Source: Propionicimonas sp020161015
Lineage (GTDB): Bacteria > Actinomycetota > Actinomycetes > Propionibacteriales > Propionibacteriaceae
Assembly: GCF_964266745.1 (NCBI RefSeq)
Contig: NZ_CAXWGX010000012.1
Coordinates: 581,392 to 645,391, forward strand
Length of the DNA: 64,000 bases
Direction of reading: 5' to 3'
Below the pieces are notes generated by a model. That model saw only the letters and a list, made by a program, of their open reading frames with translations. It was not told the origin of the DNA and made no database searches. The position numbers and the translations under genes are program-made. Below, piece by piece: positions 23,123 through 32,822 of this stretch (positions are counted from its first letter, which is position 1; every line of letters starts with the position of its first letter).

Positions 23123-24469
23123 GTGACTCCACGCGCCCGTGCTGCTGCCGTTTCCACCCCCCAGGAAGGCGCCGCCGGCGCACCCCGTGGGCGGACGCGC
23201 AAAGCCACCGGCCCGGTGGTGAAGGCGGTGCCGACTCCCGACGTGGACGCCCTCGAGGCGACCGAAGAGGAGGTCGAGCCCACCGACATCGTCGAGGAGG
23301 AGCTCGAGGAGGCCCTGGTGGAGGAGCTCACCGTCGAGGATGTGCTGGAGCCCGCCGTCGAGAACGTGAAGTTCGAGCGCGAGGGCGACGACGTCGTCCT
23401 CACCGTCGGCGGCAAGAAGCGGACCCTCGACGAGGTGGACGAGTCCGACTTCGAGCCGGCCGAGGCCGCCAAGACCGAGCAGGAGATCACCGAGGACGAG
23501 GGCTTCAGCCTCTCCGACGCGGACGACGCGGACGAGCCGGAGCAGCAGGTGCTCGCGGCCGGCGCCACCGCCGACCCGGTGAAGGACTACCTCAAGCAGA
23601 TCGGCAAGGTCGCGCTGCTGAACGCAGAGCAGGAGGTGCAGCTCGCCAAGCGCATCGAGGCCGGCCTGTTCGCGGAGGAGACCGTGAACGAGGGCCAGGC
23701 CGGTGCCGGCGACCGCGACGACCTGGAGTGGATCGCCGAGGACGGCCGTCGCGCCAAGAACCACCTCCTCGAGGCCAACCTGCGACTGGTGGTCTCGCTG
23801 GCCAAGCGCTACACCGGCCGCGGCATGCTCTTCCTCGACCTGATCCAGGAGGGCAACCTGGGCCTGATCCGTGCGGTCGAGAAGTTCGACTACACCAAGG
23901 GCTACAAGTTCTCCACCTACGCGACGTGGTGGATCAAGCAGGCGATCACCCGGGCCATGGCCGACCAGGCGCGGACGATCCGCATCCCGGTGCACATGGT
24001 CGAGGTCATCAACAAGCTGGCCCGCGTGCAGCGGCAGATGCTCCAGGACCTCGGGCGGGAGCCCACCCCGGAGGAACTGGCCAAGGAACTCGACATGACG
24101 CCCGAGAAGGTCGTCGAGGTGCAGAAGTACGGACGCGAGCCGATTTCGCTGCACACCCCGCTCGGCGAGGACGGCGACTCCGAGTTCGGCGACCTGATCG
24201 AGGACTCCGAGGCCGTGGTGCCGGCGGAAGCGGTGAACTTCACCCTGCTGCAGGAGCAGTTGCACGACGTCCTGGACACCCTCAGCGAGCGCGAGGCCGG
24301 CGTGGTGAGCATGCGGTTCGGGCTCACCGACGGCCAGCCCAAGACGCTGGACGAGATCGGCAAGGTCTACGGCGTGACCCGTGAGCGGATCCGTCAGATC
24401 GAGTCGAAGACGATGAGCAAACTGCGCCACCCGTCCCGCTCCCAGGTGTTGCGCGACTACCTCGACTGA
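23123..24469 (+). CDS. sigA: Primary sigma factor SigA/RpoD (HrdB type)
   Basis: The 448-residue principal sigma factor directs RNA polymerase to housekeeping promoters. Its first 140 residues are basic and then strongly acidic (EATEEEVEP, VEEELEEALVEEL), the region 1.1-type tail of actinobacterial SigA. Regions 1.2 (DPVKDYLKQIGKVALLNAEQE), 2.3-2.4 (YTKGYKFSTYATWWIKQAIT), 3 and 4.2 (GVTRERIRQIESKTMSKLRHP) are intact. GTG 23123 follows GAGAGG. A short palindrome GCCCCCGGGGGC lies just after the stop. Very secure. Confidence 0.97.
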   Translation: MTPRARAAAVSTPQEGAAGAPRGRTRKATGPVVKAVPTPDVDALEATEEEVEPTDIVEEELEEALVEELTVEDVLEPAVENVKFEREGDDVVLTVGGKKRTLDEVDESDFEPAEAAKTEQEITEDEGFSLSDADDADEPEQQVLAAGATADPVKDYLKQIGKVALLNAEQEVQLAKRIEAGLFAEETVNEGQAGAGDRDDLEWIAEDGRRAKNHLLEANLRLVVSLAKRYTGRGMLFLDLIQEGNLGLIRAVEKFDYTKGYKFSTYATWWIKQAITRAMADQARTIRIPVHMVEVINKLARVQRQMLQDLGREPTPEELAKELDMTPEKVVEVQKYGREPISLHTPLGEDGDSEFGDLIEDSEAVVPAEAVNFTLLQEQLHDVLDTLSEREAGVVSMRFGLTDGQPKTLDEIGKVYGVTRERIRQIESKTMSKLRHPSRSQVLRDYLD

Positions 24470-24552
24470 GTTCACACCTGCCCCCGGGGGCGTAATTCTG
24501 AGGCCCGCACCGACCGTAGCCAAGTCCTGAGGACTCCGGTTACGTTCGGTGG

Positions 24553-25326
<774 letters not shown>

Positions 25327-25361
25327 CATCCCCGACGAAGTCACCCCACGAAGGAGGAGAG

Positions 25362-26201
25362 ATGATGACAGGTGGTACGCCCCGGTGGGCGATCGGCGGT
25401 GCGCTGGTCCTGGCCCTGGGACTGTCCGGCTGCGCGGGGGCCAGTCCCGCCGGCGGGGACCCGGGCAGCGGAGGCAAGGTGACCGTCGGGATCAAGTTCG
25501 ACCAGCCCGGGCTGGGCCTGAAGAACGGCGACTCCTTCGAAGGATTCGACGTGGAGGTGGCCCGGTACGTCGCGAAGGAACTCGGCTACACCGACGTGGA
25601 GTTCCGGGAGACCCCGTCCGCGCAGCGCGAGACCATGCTCCAGTCCGACCAGGTGAAGATGATCTTCGCCACCTACTCGATCACCGACGATCGCAAGAAG
25701 AAGGTGTCCTTCGCCGGGCCGTACTTCATCGCCGGGCAGGACCTGCTGGTGAGCGCGAGCGCGTCCGGCATCACGGGCCCCGAGAGCCTGAACGGCAAGA
25801 AGCTGTGCTCGGTGGTGGGCTCGACCTCGGCCAAGAAGATCAAGGACACCATCGCCAACGAGGTGCAGCTCCAGGAGTACGACACCTACTCCAAGTGCGT
25901 CGAGGCCCTCGCCTCGGGCAGCATCGACGCCGTCACGACCGACAACGTCATCCTCGCCGGCTTCGCCGCCCAGCCGCAGTACGCCGGGAAGCTGAAAGTG
26001 GTCGGCAAGACGTTCAGCACCGAGCGCTACGGCGTGGGGATCAAGCAGGGCGACACCAAGCTCTGCACGGCGATCAACGACGCGCTCGCCAAGATGGTTT
26101 CCGACGGGTCCTGGCAGAAGGCCCTCGACGACACCGTCGGCACGTCCGGGTTCACCCCCGACGCCGCGACCAACCCGCCCAAGGCCGACGCCTGCGCCTA
26201 G
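25362..26201 (+). CDS. Glutamate-type solute-binding lipoprotein (GluB type)
   Basis: This 279-residue extracellular lipoprotein captures the substrate for the importer. A signal peptide ends in the lipobox LSGC (lipidated Cys24). The mature SBP_bac_3 fold shows TVGIKFDQPGLGLKNGDSFE, GFDVEVARYVAKELG, RKKKVSFAGPYFIAGQDLLV and TDNVILAGFA, closest to GluB of actinobacteria. Start ATG 25362 follows AAGGAGGAG. It is the second gene of the ABC operon. Glutamate specificity is inferred from family resemblance. Confidence 0.93.
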   Translation: MMTGGTPRWAIGGALVLALGLSGCAGASPAGGDPGSGGKVTVGIKFDQPGLGLKNGDSFEGFDVEVARYVAKELGYTDVEFRETPSAQRETMLQSDQVKMIFATYSITDDRKKKVSFAGPYFIAGQDLLVSASASGITGPESLNGKKLCSVVGSTSAKKIKDTIANEVQLQEYDTYSKCVEALASGSIDAVTTDNVILAGFAAQPQYAGKLKVVGKTFSTERYGVGIKQGDTKLCTAINDALAKMVSDGSWQKALDDTVGTSGFTPDAATNPPKADACA

Positions 26202-26264
26202 CGCGGGCCCGCCGCCGGAGGAGTCCGCGGACGGCCGGCGGCCCGATGACGGGAGGATGAGCGG

Positions 26265-26954
26265 TTGGACGGCCTGGCCACGCTGCTGCGGGAGTACGAC
26301 GTGCTCGCCGCCTTCTGGATGACCGTCCAGCTGACCGTCTGGGGTGCCGTCGGTGCGCTCGTCGTCGGGACGGTGGTGGCCGTCGCCCGGGTGTCCCCGG
26401 TCGGGGTCCTCCAGCGCTTCGGGGCATGGTTCGTGACCCTCGTCCGCAACACCCCGCTCACGCTCATCGTCGCGCTGTGCTCGCTCGGCATCGCGAACAC
26501 CCTCAAGGTGCAGCTGGCCCCGGCGGACTCGCCGACCTTCATCGTCGACAACGGCTTCCGGTGGGGCGTGGTCGCCCTCGCCGTGTACCACGCCGCCTTC
26601 GTGGCCGAGGCGATCCGCAGCGGCATCAACACGGTGCCAGCGGGACAGGCGGAGGCCGCACGCTCGATCGGCCTCGGGTTCGCCGCGACGCTGCGGCACG
26701 TCGTGCTGCCCCAGGCGTTCCGCGGCGCGATCGCGCCGCTGGGCAACACGCTGATCGCGCTCACCAAGAACACGACCGTCGTCGCGACGGTCGGGGTGGC
26801 CGAGGCCGCCTACCTGATGCGCAACATGATCGAGTTCAACCCGTCGCTGCTGTACGCGATCTTCGCGCTCCTCGCCACCGGGTTCGTGGTGCTCACCCTG
26901 CCCATGGGCCTGCTGTTCACCTGGCTGTCCAACCGGCTCGGAGTGCACCGGTGA
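26265..26954 (+). CDS. Amino-acid ABC transporter permease (GluC type)
   Basis: A 229-residue HisMQ-type permease with about five membrane helices: FWMTVQLTVWGAVGALVVGT, RNTPLTLIVALCSLG, and the ATPase-contact EAA loop around EAARSIGLGFAATLRHVVLPQAFR. I choose TTG 26265 because GGAGG stands 8 bases before it; the nearby ATG is in another frame. Its stop overlaps the next permease's GTG by four bases. It pairs with the second permease to form the membrane channel. Confidence 0.92.
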   Translation: MDGLATLLREYDVLAAFWMTVQLTVWGAVGALVVGTVVAVARVSPVGVLQRFGAWFVTLVRNTPLTLIVALCSLGIANTLKVQLAPADSPTFIVDNGFRWGVVALAVYHAAFVAEAIRSGINTVPAGQAEAARSIGLGFAATLRHVVLPQAFRGAIAPLGNTLIALTKNTTVVATVGVAEAAYLMRNMIEFNPSLLYAIFALLATGFVVLTLPMGLLFTWLSNRLGVHR

Positions 26955-27907
26955 GCGCCGCATCGGTGCTGTTCGACGCGCCGGGTCCGCGGGCGAGAGC
27001 CCGTCACCGCGTGATCGCCGCCGCGGGTGTGCTCGCGCTTCTCGGACTGCTGGCCTTCGTCGTTGTGCGCCTCGCCGACCCGGCCAACAACCAGCTCACC
27101 GCGGAGAAGTGGCTGCCGTTCCTCACCCCCACCGCCTGGACGGCCTATCTCCTGCCGGGCCTGGGCGGCACGCTGCTGGCGGCCGCGCTGTCGGTGCTGC
27201 TGTCGATCGTGTTCGGTCTGCTGCTCGGAGTGGGACGGCTGGCGCCGCAGCGCTGGCTACGCTGGGCCTGCGGCGCGTTCGTCGAGTTCTTCCGTTCCGT
27301 TCCGGTGCTGATGATGATGCTCTTCGCGTACTACGCGGGCCTGTTCGCCCTGCGCATCTCGGGCCCGCTGCTGCCGCTGTTCGGGGTGGTCGTCGGCCTG
27401 ACGGTCTACAACTCGTGCGTGCTCGCCGAGCTCGTCCGCTCGGGGGTGAACGGCCTGCCCGCGGGGCAGCGGGAGTCGGGCCTGGCGATCGGGCTGACGC
27501 CGTTCCAGACGCTCACCGAGATCCTCCTGCCGCAGGCGATCACGGCGATGCTCCCGTCCATGCTGAGCCAGCTCGTGGTGATCCTGAAGGATTCGGCCCT
27601 CGGGTCGATGATCGCCTACCTGGAGCTGCTGCGCTCGGGCACCAACCTCGCGGTGGCCTTCGCGAACCTCATTCCCACCCTGATCGTCCTCGCCATGATC
27701 TACATCGTGCTGAACTCGCTGCTGACCCGCCTCGCCGCGGCCGTCGAACAACGCCTGCGTCGCGGCCCGCGTGCGATCGTCACCCAGTCGGTGACGGCCG
27801 GCTTCGTGCCCGGCCCGGCGGCCGAACCCGATGTCCCGGAGACGATCATGCCCCGCCCGGACGACCGTCCGGGCCGGCGGCGGGAGCCGCGGCGCCCACG
27901 GGGGTGA
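26951..27907 (+). CDS. Amino-acid ABC transporter permease (GluD type)
   Basis: The 318-residue permease completes the importer. Several helices surround FFRSVPVLMMMLFAYYAGLF and the EAA loop ESGLAIGLTPFQTLTEILLPQ. Its GTG overlaps the preceding stop (GTGA). The last 40 residues form a hydrophilic Pro/Arg-rich tail that runs 62 bases into the 3' end of the convergent S9 peptidase gene, an antisense overlap with no terminator between them. The tail is probably dispensable. Confidence 0.9.
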   Translation: MSAASVLFDAPGPRARARHRVIAAAGVLALLGLLAFVVVRLADPANNQLTAEKWLPFLTPTAWTAYLLPGLGGTLLAAALSVLLSIVFGLLLGVGRLAPQRWLRWACGAFVEFFRSVPVLMMMLFAYYAGLFALRISGPLLPLFGVVVGLTVYNSCVLAELVRSGVNGLPAGQRESGLAIGLTPFQTLTEILLPQAITAMLPSMLSQLVVILKDSALGSMIAYLELLRSGTNLAVAFANLIPTLIVLAMIYIVLNSLLTRLAAAVEQRLRRGPRAIVTQSVTAGFVPGPAAEPDVPETIMPRPDDRPGRRREPRRPRG

Positions 27908-29762
27908 ACCCGTGGACGCGACCGAGGAACGCGAGCACCTCCTCGGCGACCGCCGTGATCGTTGACGCCTGCCGGAACCCGTGGCCCTCGCCCTCGAAGA
28001 CCCTCAGGCGGACGGGCAGTCCCTTGGCGCGGACGGCGTCGGCCATGGCGTGGGCCTGCGCAGGCGGCACCACGGTGTCGTCCGCCCCCTGGAGGATCAG
28101 CATCGGGCAGGCGAGCCGGTCCAAGTGGTGGATCGGCGATCGCTCGATCCAGGTGTCGCGGCCTTCCGGGTACGGCGCCACCAGCCGGTCGAGGTAGCGG
28201 GACTCGAACTTGTGGGTGTCGGTGGCGAGCGACTCAAGGTCGCCGATGCCGTAGAGGCTGACGCCCGCGGAGAAGACGTCGGTCGTGGTGAGCGCGGCCA
28301 GCGTCGTGAAGCCGCCGGCGGACCCGCCGCGGATGCTCAGCCGGCGGGGGTCGGCAAGGCCCTCCGCGACGAGCGCGCGGGCGGCGTCCACGCAGTCGCG
28401 CACGTCGCTGACGCCCCAGGCGCCGTCGAGCCGCTCCCGGTAGGCGCGCCCGTAGCCGGAGGAGCCGGAGTAGTTCACGTCGAGGATGCCGATGCCGCGC
28501 GAGGTCCAGAACTGGGTGGCGAGCCGGAAGTCGGGGGAGGAGAAGGCGGTCGGGCCGCCGTGGCTCCACACCTGCACCGGGGGCAGCTCGCCCTCCGGGG
28601 CGGACACGCCGGGATGGGTGGGCGGGTAGTACCAGGCGTGGACCGGGCCGTCGGGGGAGTCCCAGGTGATCGCGCGGGCGACCGACACCGCCTCCGGCGG
28701 CAGGGACACCTCCTCCGCCCGCGCGAGGAGCACGTCGGAGCCGTCGGACAGGTCGAGCAGGCGGAGCTCCCTGGGCCGGTCGGCGAAGCCGAGAAGGGCG
28801 ACGACCCGGGCGCCCGGCCCGGTCAGCTCGCAGCTGACCGCACCGGTCGACACCTCCTCGAGGTACCCGGTCGCCGGGTCGAGGGTGCCGGCCCGGCCGA
28901 TGCCGTCCACCAGACGCACGCAGGCGATGCGCCCGTCGGGCAGCAGGCTGTAGGGCGCCGGCCCCGGGTTCCACATCGGGCCGCAGAAGTCGTGCGGGTC
29001 GCTGTGCAGCGACACGGACGAGACGCCGTCCCAGCGGTGGAAGTTCCAGTGACCGGAGGCGTCGCTGAGGTGGACCAGCCCGCCGGTGGTGTCCCAGGCG
29101 GGGTGGAGTGCGCTGACGCCCGGTCCGCCCGCGACACGGACGGGCAGTCCCGGGTCGTCGAGTGGCGCGACGCAGAGCTCCGTGGCGTCCCACGGCATGT
29201 CCGGGAGCCGCCACTGCACCCATGCCAGCAGGCCGTCGGCGCGGAGCGCCGGCGAGGCGTAGAAGTCCGCGCCGGCGACCAGGGTGCGTCCGCCGCCGGC
29301 GTTGTCGCCGTCCAGGTCGAGCGCGACGATGCGCTGCACGCAGGGTCCCTCGGACGCGTGGTCCTCCCGCACGGCGAGGACGAGACGACGGCCCGGGTCG
29401 ATGCTGAGGGCGCCGTACCGGTGGACGCCGCCCGGAGCCAGCAGGCGCCGCCTGCCCCCCTCGTGCGCCCACAGCTCCCCCGAGGGGTCGGCGGAGTACA
29501 CGACCACCCCGCCGGAGACCGCCCACGCGCCTCCGCCGTACTCGTTGATCCGGTTGCGGACGCTGTGGTCGGGCGCGAGCTCCTCCCGTGAGCCGTCCGG
29601 GCCCATCGTCCACAGCGAGACCCGTCCGCGCTGCTCGGGATGGGCCTGCGTCCAGTACACCCGGTCGCCGTCGACGAGCCCGCGGTCCAGGCCGAGGGAC
29701 GCGCGCGCCAGGTCCCCGGGGCTGATCGGCGACGGCCAGGAGCCGTACGGCACGACGATCAT
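27846..29762 (-). CDS. S9 (prolyl oligopeptidase-family) serine peptidase
   Basis: This 638-residue protein has an N-terminal beta-propeller (INEYGGGAWAVSGG, WDATELCVAPLD) and a C-terminal alpha/beta hydrolase with catalytic Ser in RGGSAGGFTTLA, Asp in LQGADDTVVPP and His in GEGHGFRQ. It resembles acylaminoacyl-peptidase or dipeptidyl-peptidase-like S9C members and is probably cytosolic, as no signal peptide is visible. ATG 29762 overlaps the stop of the macro-domain gene (ATGA), so they form an operon. Its last codons overlap the gluD-like gene on the other strand. Confidence 0.9.
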   Translation of the reverse strand: MIVVPYGSWPSPISPGDLARASLGLDRGLVDGDRVYWTQAHPEQRGRVSLWTMGPDGSREELAPDHSVRNRINEYGGGAWAVSGGVVVYSADPSGELWAHEGGRRRLLAPGGVHRYGALSIDPGRRLVLAVREDHASEGPCVQRIVALDLDGDNAGGGRTLVAGADFYASPALRADGLLAWVQWRLPDMPWDATELCVAPLDDPGLPVRVAGGPGVSALHPAWDTTGGLVHLSDASGHWNFHRWDGVSSVSLHSDPHDFCGPMWNPGPAPYSLLPDGRIACVRLVDGIGRAGTLDPATGYLEEVSTGAVSCELTGPGARVVALLGFADRPRELRLLDLSDGSDVLLARAEEVSLPPEAVSVARAITWDSPDGPVHAWYYPPTHPGVSAPEGELPPVQVWSHGGPTAFSSPDFRLATQFWTSRGIGILDVNYSGSSGYGRAYRERLDGAWGVSDVRDCVDAARALVAEGLADPRRLSIRGGSAGGFTTLAALTTTDVFSAGVSLYGIGDLESLATDTHKFESRYLDRLVAPYPEGRDTWIERSPIHHLDRLACPMLILQGADDTVVPPAQAHAMADAVRAKGLPVRLRVFEGEGHGFRQASTITAVAEEVLAFLGRVHGFTPVGAAAPAAGPDGRPGGA

Positions 29763-30277
29763 GCGCGGGTCGCCAGTTCGTCGGCGAAGGCGGCGAGCAG
29801 CCGCTCGCTGAACAGCACGAAGCGCACCCGTTCGATGCCGGCGCGCGGGTGCGCGGCGACCGCGCCCACCGCCACGCGCGCGGCGGTCGCCGCGTCCCAG
29901 CCGTAGATGCCGGCCCCGATCGCCGGGAAGGCGACGGTGCGCGCACCGAGGTCCTGTGCGACGTCCAGCGAGCGGGTGTAGCAGGACGCCAGGAGCCGCT
30001 CGTCGGCCTGGCCGGCGTTCCGGTTCGGCCCGACCGTGTGGATCACCCAGCGCGCGGGAAGCAGCCCGGCAGCGGTGGCGACGGCCTCGCCGACCGGGAG
30101 GCCGTCCGGCCACCGGGTGGCGCGCACCTCGCGGCACGCGGCCAGCAGCGCCGGCCCGGCCGCAGCGTGCAGCGCCCCGTCCACGCCACCCCCGCCGTAC
30201 AGCGAGGAGTTGGCGGCGTTCACCAGGGCGTCCGCCCGCTCTGTCGTCAGGTCACCCCGAACCGCGTCGATGCTCAT
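29759..30277 (-). CDS. Macro-domain protein (O-acetyl-ADP-ribose deacetylase type)
   Basis: The 172-residue single macro domain binds ADP-ribose and probably removes acetyl or ADP-ribosyl groups. Signature segments are ALVNAANSSLYGGGGVDGALH (Asn and Gly-rich loop near residues 18-38), WVIHTVGP, and FPAIGAGIYGWD. It matches the MacroD/YmdB class. A GATACT box lies 6 bases before the ATG (leaderless pattern). It is translationally coupled to the S9 peptidase. No ADP-ribosyltransferase partner is nearby. Confidence 0.92.
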   Translation of the reverse strand: MSIDAVRGDLTTERADALVNAANSSLYGGGGVDGALHAAAGPALLAACREVRATRWPDGLPVGEAVATAAGLLPARWVIHTVGPNRNAGQADERLLASCYTRSLDVAQDLGARTVAFPAIGAGIYGWDAATAARVAVGAVAAHPRAGIERVRFVLFSERLLAAFADELATRA

Positions 30278-30308
30278 GGGCCGAGTATCGCAAACGGTCC
30301 GGACAGGC

Positions 30309-30339
30309 GAAGGGCCCCGGGGAGACCCCGGGGCCCTTC
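30309..30339 (-). terminator. Strong terminator after the zinc-ribbon gene
   Basis: GAAGGGCCCCGGGG and CCCCGGGGCCCTTC form a perfect 14-base-pair stem around a 3-base loop, between the 63-residue gene and the macro-domain gene; both read on the minus strand. Confidence 0.85.
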
Positions 30340-30349
30340 GACCACACCG

Positions 30350-30541
30350 TCAGCTGAGCTTGTCGGTCTCGTCGTGGATCTTCAGGGCCACCTGCTGGAG
30401 CTTGTCCGAGTGGGCCTTGCCGTGGTGTCCGCAGAAGAGGAGCTGGCCGCCGGAGGTGAGGGTGACCCGCAGGTAGGCCTGAGCTCCGCACCGGTCGCAA
30501 CGATCGGCTGCGGTCAGGGGTTCGGTAATGGTTGCGCTCAT
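30350..30541 (-). CDS. Small zinc-ribbon protein (DUF7455-like)
   Basis: The 63-residue protein has CDRCG (Cys15, Cys18) and FCGHHGKAH, a Cys/His set suited to one zinc ion, followed by a C-terminal helix DKLQQVALKIHDETDKL. Similar tiny proteins are conserved in actinobacteria, often next to the topoisomerase IV B gene as here, where it is divergent from parE across 186 bases. Function unknown. A strong terminator follows the gene. Confidence 0.85.
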   Translation of the reverse strand: MSATITEPLTAADRCDRCGAQAYLRVTLTSGGQLLFCGHHGKAHSDKLQQVALKIHDETDKLS

Positions 30542-30727
30542 CAGGTCTTCCTCACTCTCTCACCACGCGAAGTACCACTGTCCTCGCACCGGTTCCAACG
30601 AGGGCGGAGCACTCTTTGTTCCCGGTGAGGTGTTCAGTGTAGGCGGCCCTGCGGACAGAACCCGCGACCGCCCGACACCGTCACGCGATTGCAAAGAACT
30701 GTTACCCGTCCGAGATAGTCTCAGCCG

Positions 30728-32800
30728 GTGACGACGACGAAGGCCGCAGAGGGCAGGGACTACGAGGCCCGGCACCTCCTGGTGCTCGAGGGACTGGAGG
30801 CCGTCCGCAAGCGCCCGGCGATGTACATCGGGTCCACCGACACCCGGGGGCTGATGCACTGCCTGTGGGAGATCATCGACAACGCGGTGGACGAGGCGCT
30901 GGCCGGGTTCGGCGAGCGCATCGAGGTGACCTTGGGCGCGGACGGCAGCGTGCTGGTCGTCGACCGGGCGCGGGGCATCCCGGTCGACATCGAGCCGCGC
31001 ACCGGCCTCACCGGCGTCGAGGTGGTCTTCACCAAGCTGCACGCCGGCGGCAAGTTCGGTGCCGGCAGCTACAACGCCACCGGTGGCCTGCACGGCGTGG
31101 GTGCGTCCGTGGTGAACGCGCTCAGCGCCCGCCTGGACGTGGAGGTCGACCGCAACGGGGCGACCCACAAGATGAGCTTCCGCCGCGGCGTCGTCGGCAC
31201 CTTCGACGGCGACGGCCCGGACGCGACCTTCACCCCCGGCGGCACGCTGCGCAAGGAGGGGCGGGTGGCGAAGGGCGTCACCGGGACCCGCGTGCGGTAC
31301 TGGCCCGACCGCCAGATCTTCCTCAAGGACGCCCAGCTCGCGCTGCCGCAGCTGCTCGGCCGTGCCCGCCAGACCAGCTTCCTCGTGCCCGGCCTCGAGC
31401 TCGTGGTCACCGACGCGCGGGGCCAGGAACCGGTCACCGAGGTCTTCAGGCACGACGGGGGCATCTCCGAGTTCTGCGAGTACCTCGCGTCCGATCCCGC
31501 GGTGACCGAGGTGCTGCGGCTGCGGGGCACCGACAGCTTCACCGAGACCGTGCCGATGCTGGACGACCGCGGCGCGATGACGCCGACCGACGTCGAGCGC
31601 ACCCTCGACGTCGACATCGCCCTGCGCTGGGGGACCGGGTACGACACCCAGGTGCAGTCGTTCGTCAACATCATCTCCACGCCCAAGGGCGGTACGCACG
31701 TCGCCGGTTTCGAGCGCGGGCTCACCCGAGCCTTCCTCCGGGGGCTGGACGGGACCCGCCTGCTCAAGGCCGGCGAGGAGATCACCAAGGACGACGCACT
31801 CGAGGGGCTGACCGCCGTGGTCACGGTCCGCCTTGCCGAGCCGCAGTTCGAGGGGCAGACCAAGGAGGTGCTCGGCACGCCGCCGGTCACCCGGCTCGTG
31901 ACCCGCATCGTCGAGGCGGAACTCGGTGACTTCCTCACCTCCAGCCGTGCGGCCCTGCGCACGCAGGCGAGGGCGGTCATGGAGAAGGTCGTGTCCGCGT
32001 CCCGCACCCGTGTCCAGGCGCGCGCGCACAAGGAGGCGCAGCGGCGCAAGAACGCGCTGGAGTCGTCCACCCTGCCGGCGAAGCTCGCCGACTGCCGCAG
32101 CACCGACCTCGACCGGACCGAGCTGTTCATCGTCGAGGGCGACTCCGCGCTCGGCACGGCCAAGCTGGCGCGCGACTCCGAGTACCAGGCGCTGCTGCCG
32201 ATCCGGGGCAAGATCCTGAACGTCCAGAAGGCGTCGGTCGGCGACATGCTCAAGAACGTGGAGTGCGCCTCGATCATCCAGGTCGTGGGCGCCGGCTCGG
32301 GGCGCACCTTCGACCTCGACGCCGCGCGCTACTCCAAGGTGATCTTCATGGCGGACGCGGACTCCGACGGTGCCCACATCAGGACGCTGCTCGCGACCCT
32401 GTTCTTCAAGTACATGCGCCCGCTGGTCGAGGCGGGACGCGTCTACACCGCCGTCCCGCCGCTGCACCGGTTCGAGCTCACGAACCCGCGCAAGGGCCAG
32501 GAGAAGTACATCTACACCTACAACGAGGCCGAGTACCGCCGGAAGCTGGCCGAGCTGACGAAGAAGGGCCAGTCGTTCAAGGAGCCGCAGCGCTACAAGG
32601 GCCTCGGCGAGATGGACGCCCACGAGCTGTCGGAGACCACCATGAACCCGCGGCACCGTACGCTGCGGCGGATCACCGTCGACGACGCGGCGGCTGCGGA
32701 GTCGACGTTCGAGAAGCTGATGGGCAACGACGTGGCCCCGCGCAAGGAGTTCATCATCGAGGGCGCCTACGCCCTGGACGCCGAGCGCATCGACGCCTGA
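30728..32800 (+). CDS. parE: DNA topoisomerase IV (type IIA) subunit B
   Basis: The 690-residue ATPase subunit decatenates chromosomes together with a ParC/GyrA-like subunit, which is not in this window. It shows the GHKL ATPase (EIIDNAVDEA with Asn52, HAGGKFGAGSY, TGGLHGVGASVVNALS), the transducer, and the TOPRIM domain (IVEGDSALG, MADADSDGAHI). The motif normally written D-N/D-G-R-G is DRARG here (Asp79, Arg80, Ala81, Arg82, Gly83): the adenine-binding Asp is kept but the next two positions differ. TAGTCT 6 bases before GTG indicates leaderless transcription. ParE is preferred over GyrB by neighbourhood. Confidence 0.93.
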   Translation: MTTTKAAEGRDYEARHLLVLEGLEAVRKRPAMYIGSTDTRGLMHCLWEIIDNAVDEALAGFGERIEVTLGADGSVLVVDRARGIPVDIEPRTGLTGVEVVFTKLHAGGKFGAGSYNATGGLHGVGASVVNALSARLDVEVDRNGATHKMSFRRGVVGTFDGDGPDATFTPGGTLRKEGRVAKGVTGTRVRYWPDRQIFLKDAQLALPQLLGRARQTSFLVPGLELVVTDARGQEPVTEVFRHDGGISEFCEYLASDPAVTEVLRLRGTDSFTETVPMLDDRGAMTPTDVERTLDVDIALRWGTGYDTQVQSFVNIISTPKGGTHVAGFERGLTRAFLRGLDGTRLLKAGEEITKDDALEGLTAVVTVRLAEPQFEGQTKEVLGTPPVTRLVTRIVEAELGDFLTSSRAALRTQARAVMEKVVSASRTRVQARAHKEAQRRKNALESSTLPAKLADCRSTDLDRTELFIVEGDSALGTAKLARDSEYQALLPIRGKILNVQKASVGDMLKNVECASIIQVVGAGSGRTFDLDAARYSKVIFMADADSDGAHIRTLLATLFFKYMRPLVEAGRVYTAVPPLHRFELTNPRKGQEKYIYTYNEAEYRRKLAELTKKGQSFKEPQRYKGLGEMDAHELSETTMNPRHRTLRRITVDDAAAAESTFEKLMGNDVAPRKEFIIEGAYALDAERIDA

Positions 32801-32822
32801 ACCGGCATCGCCGCGTTCGCGC

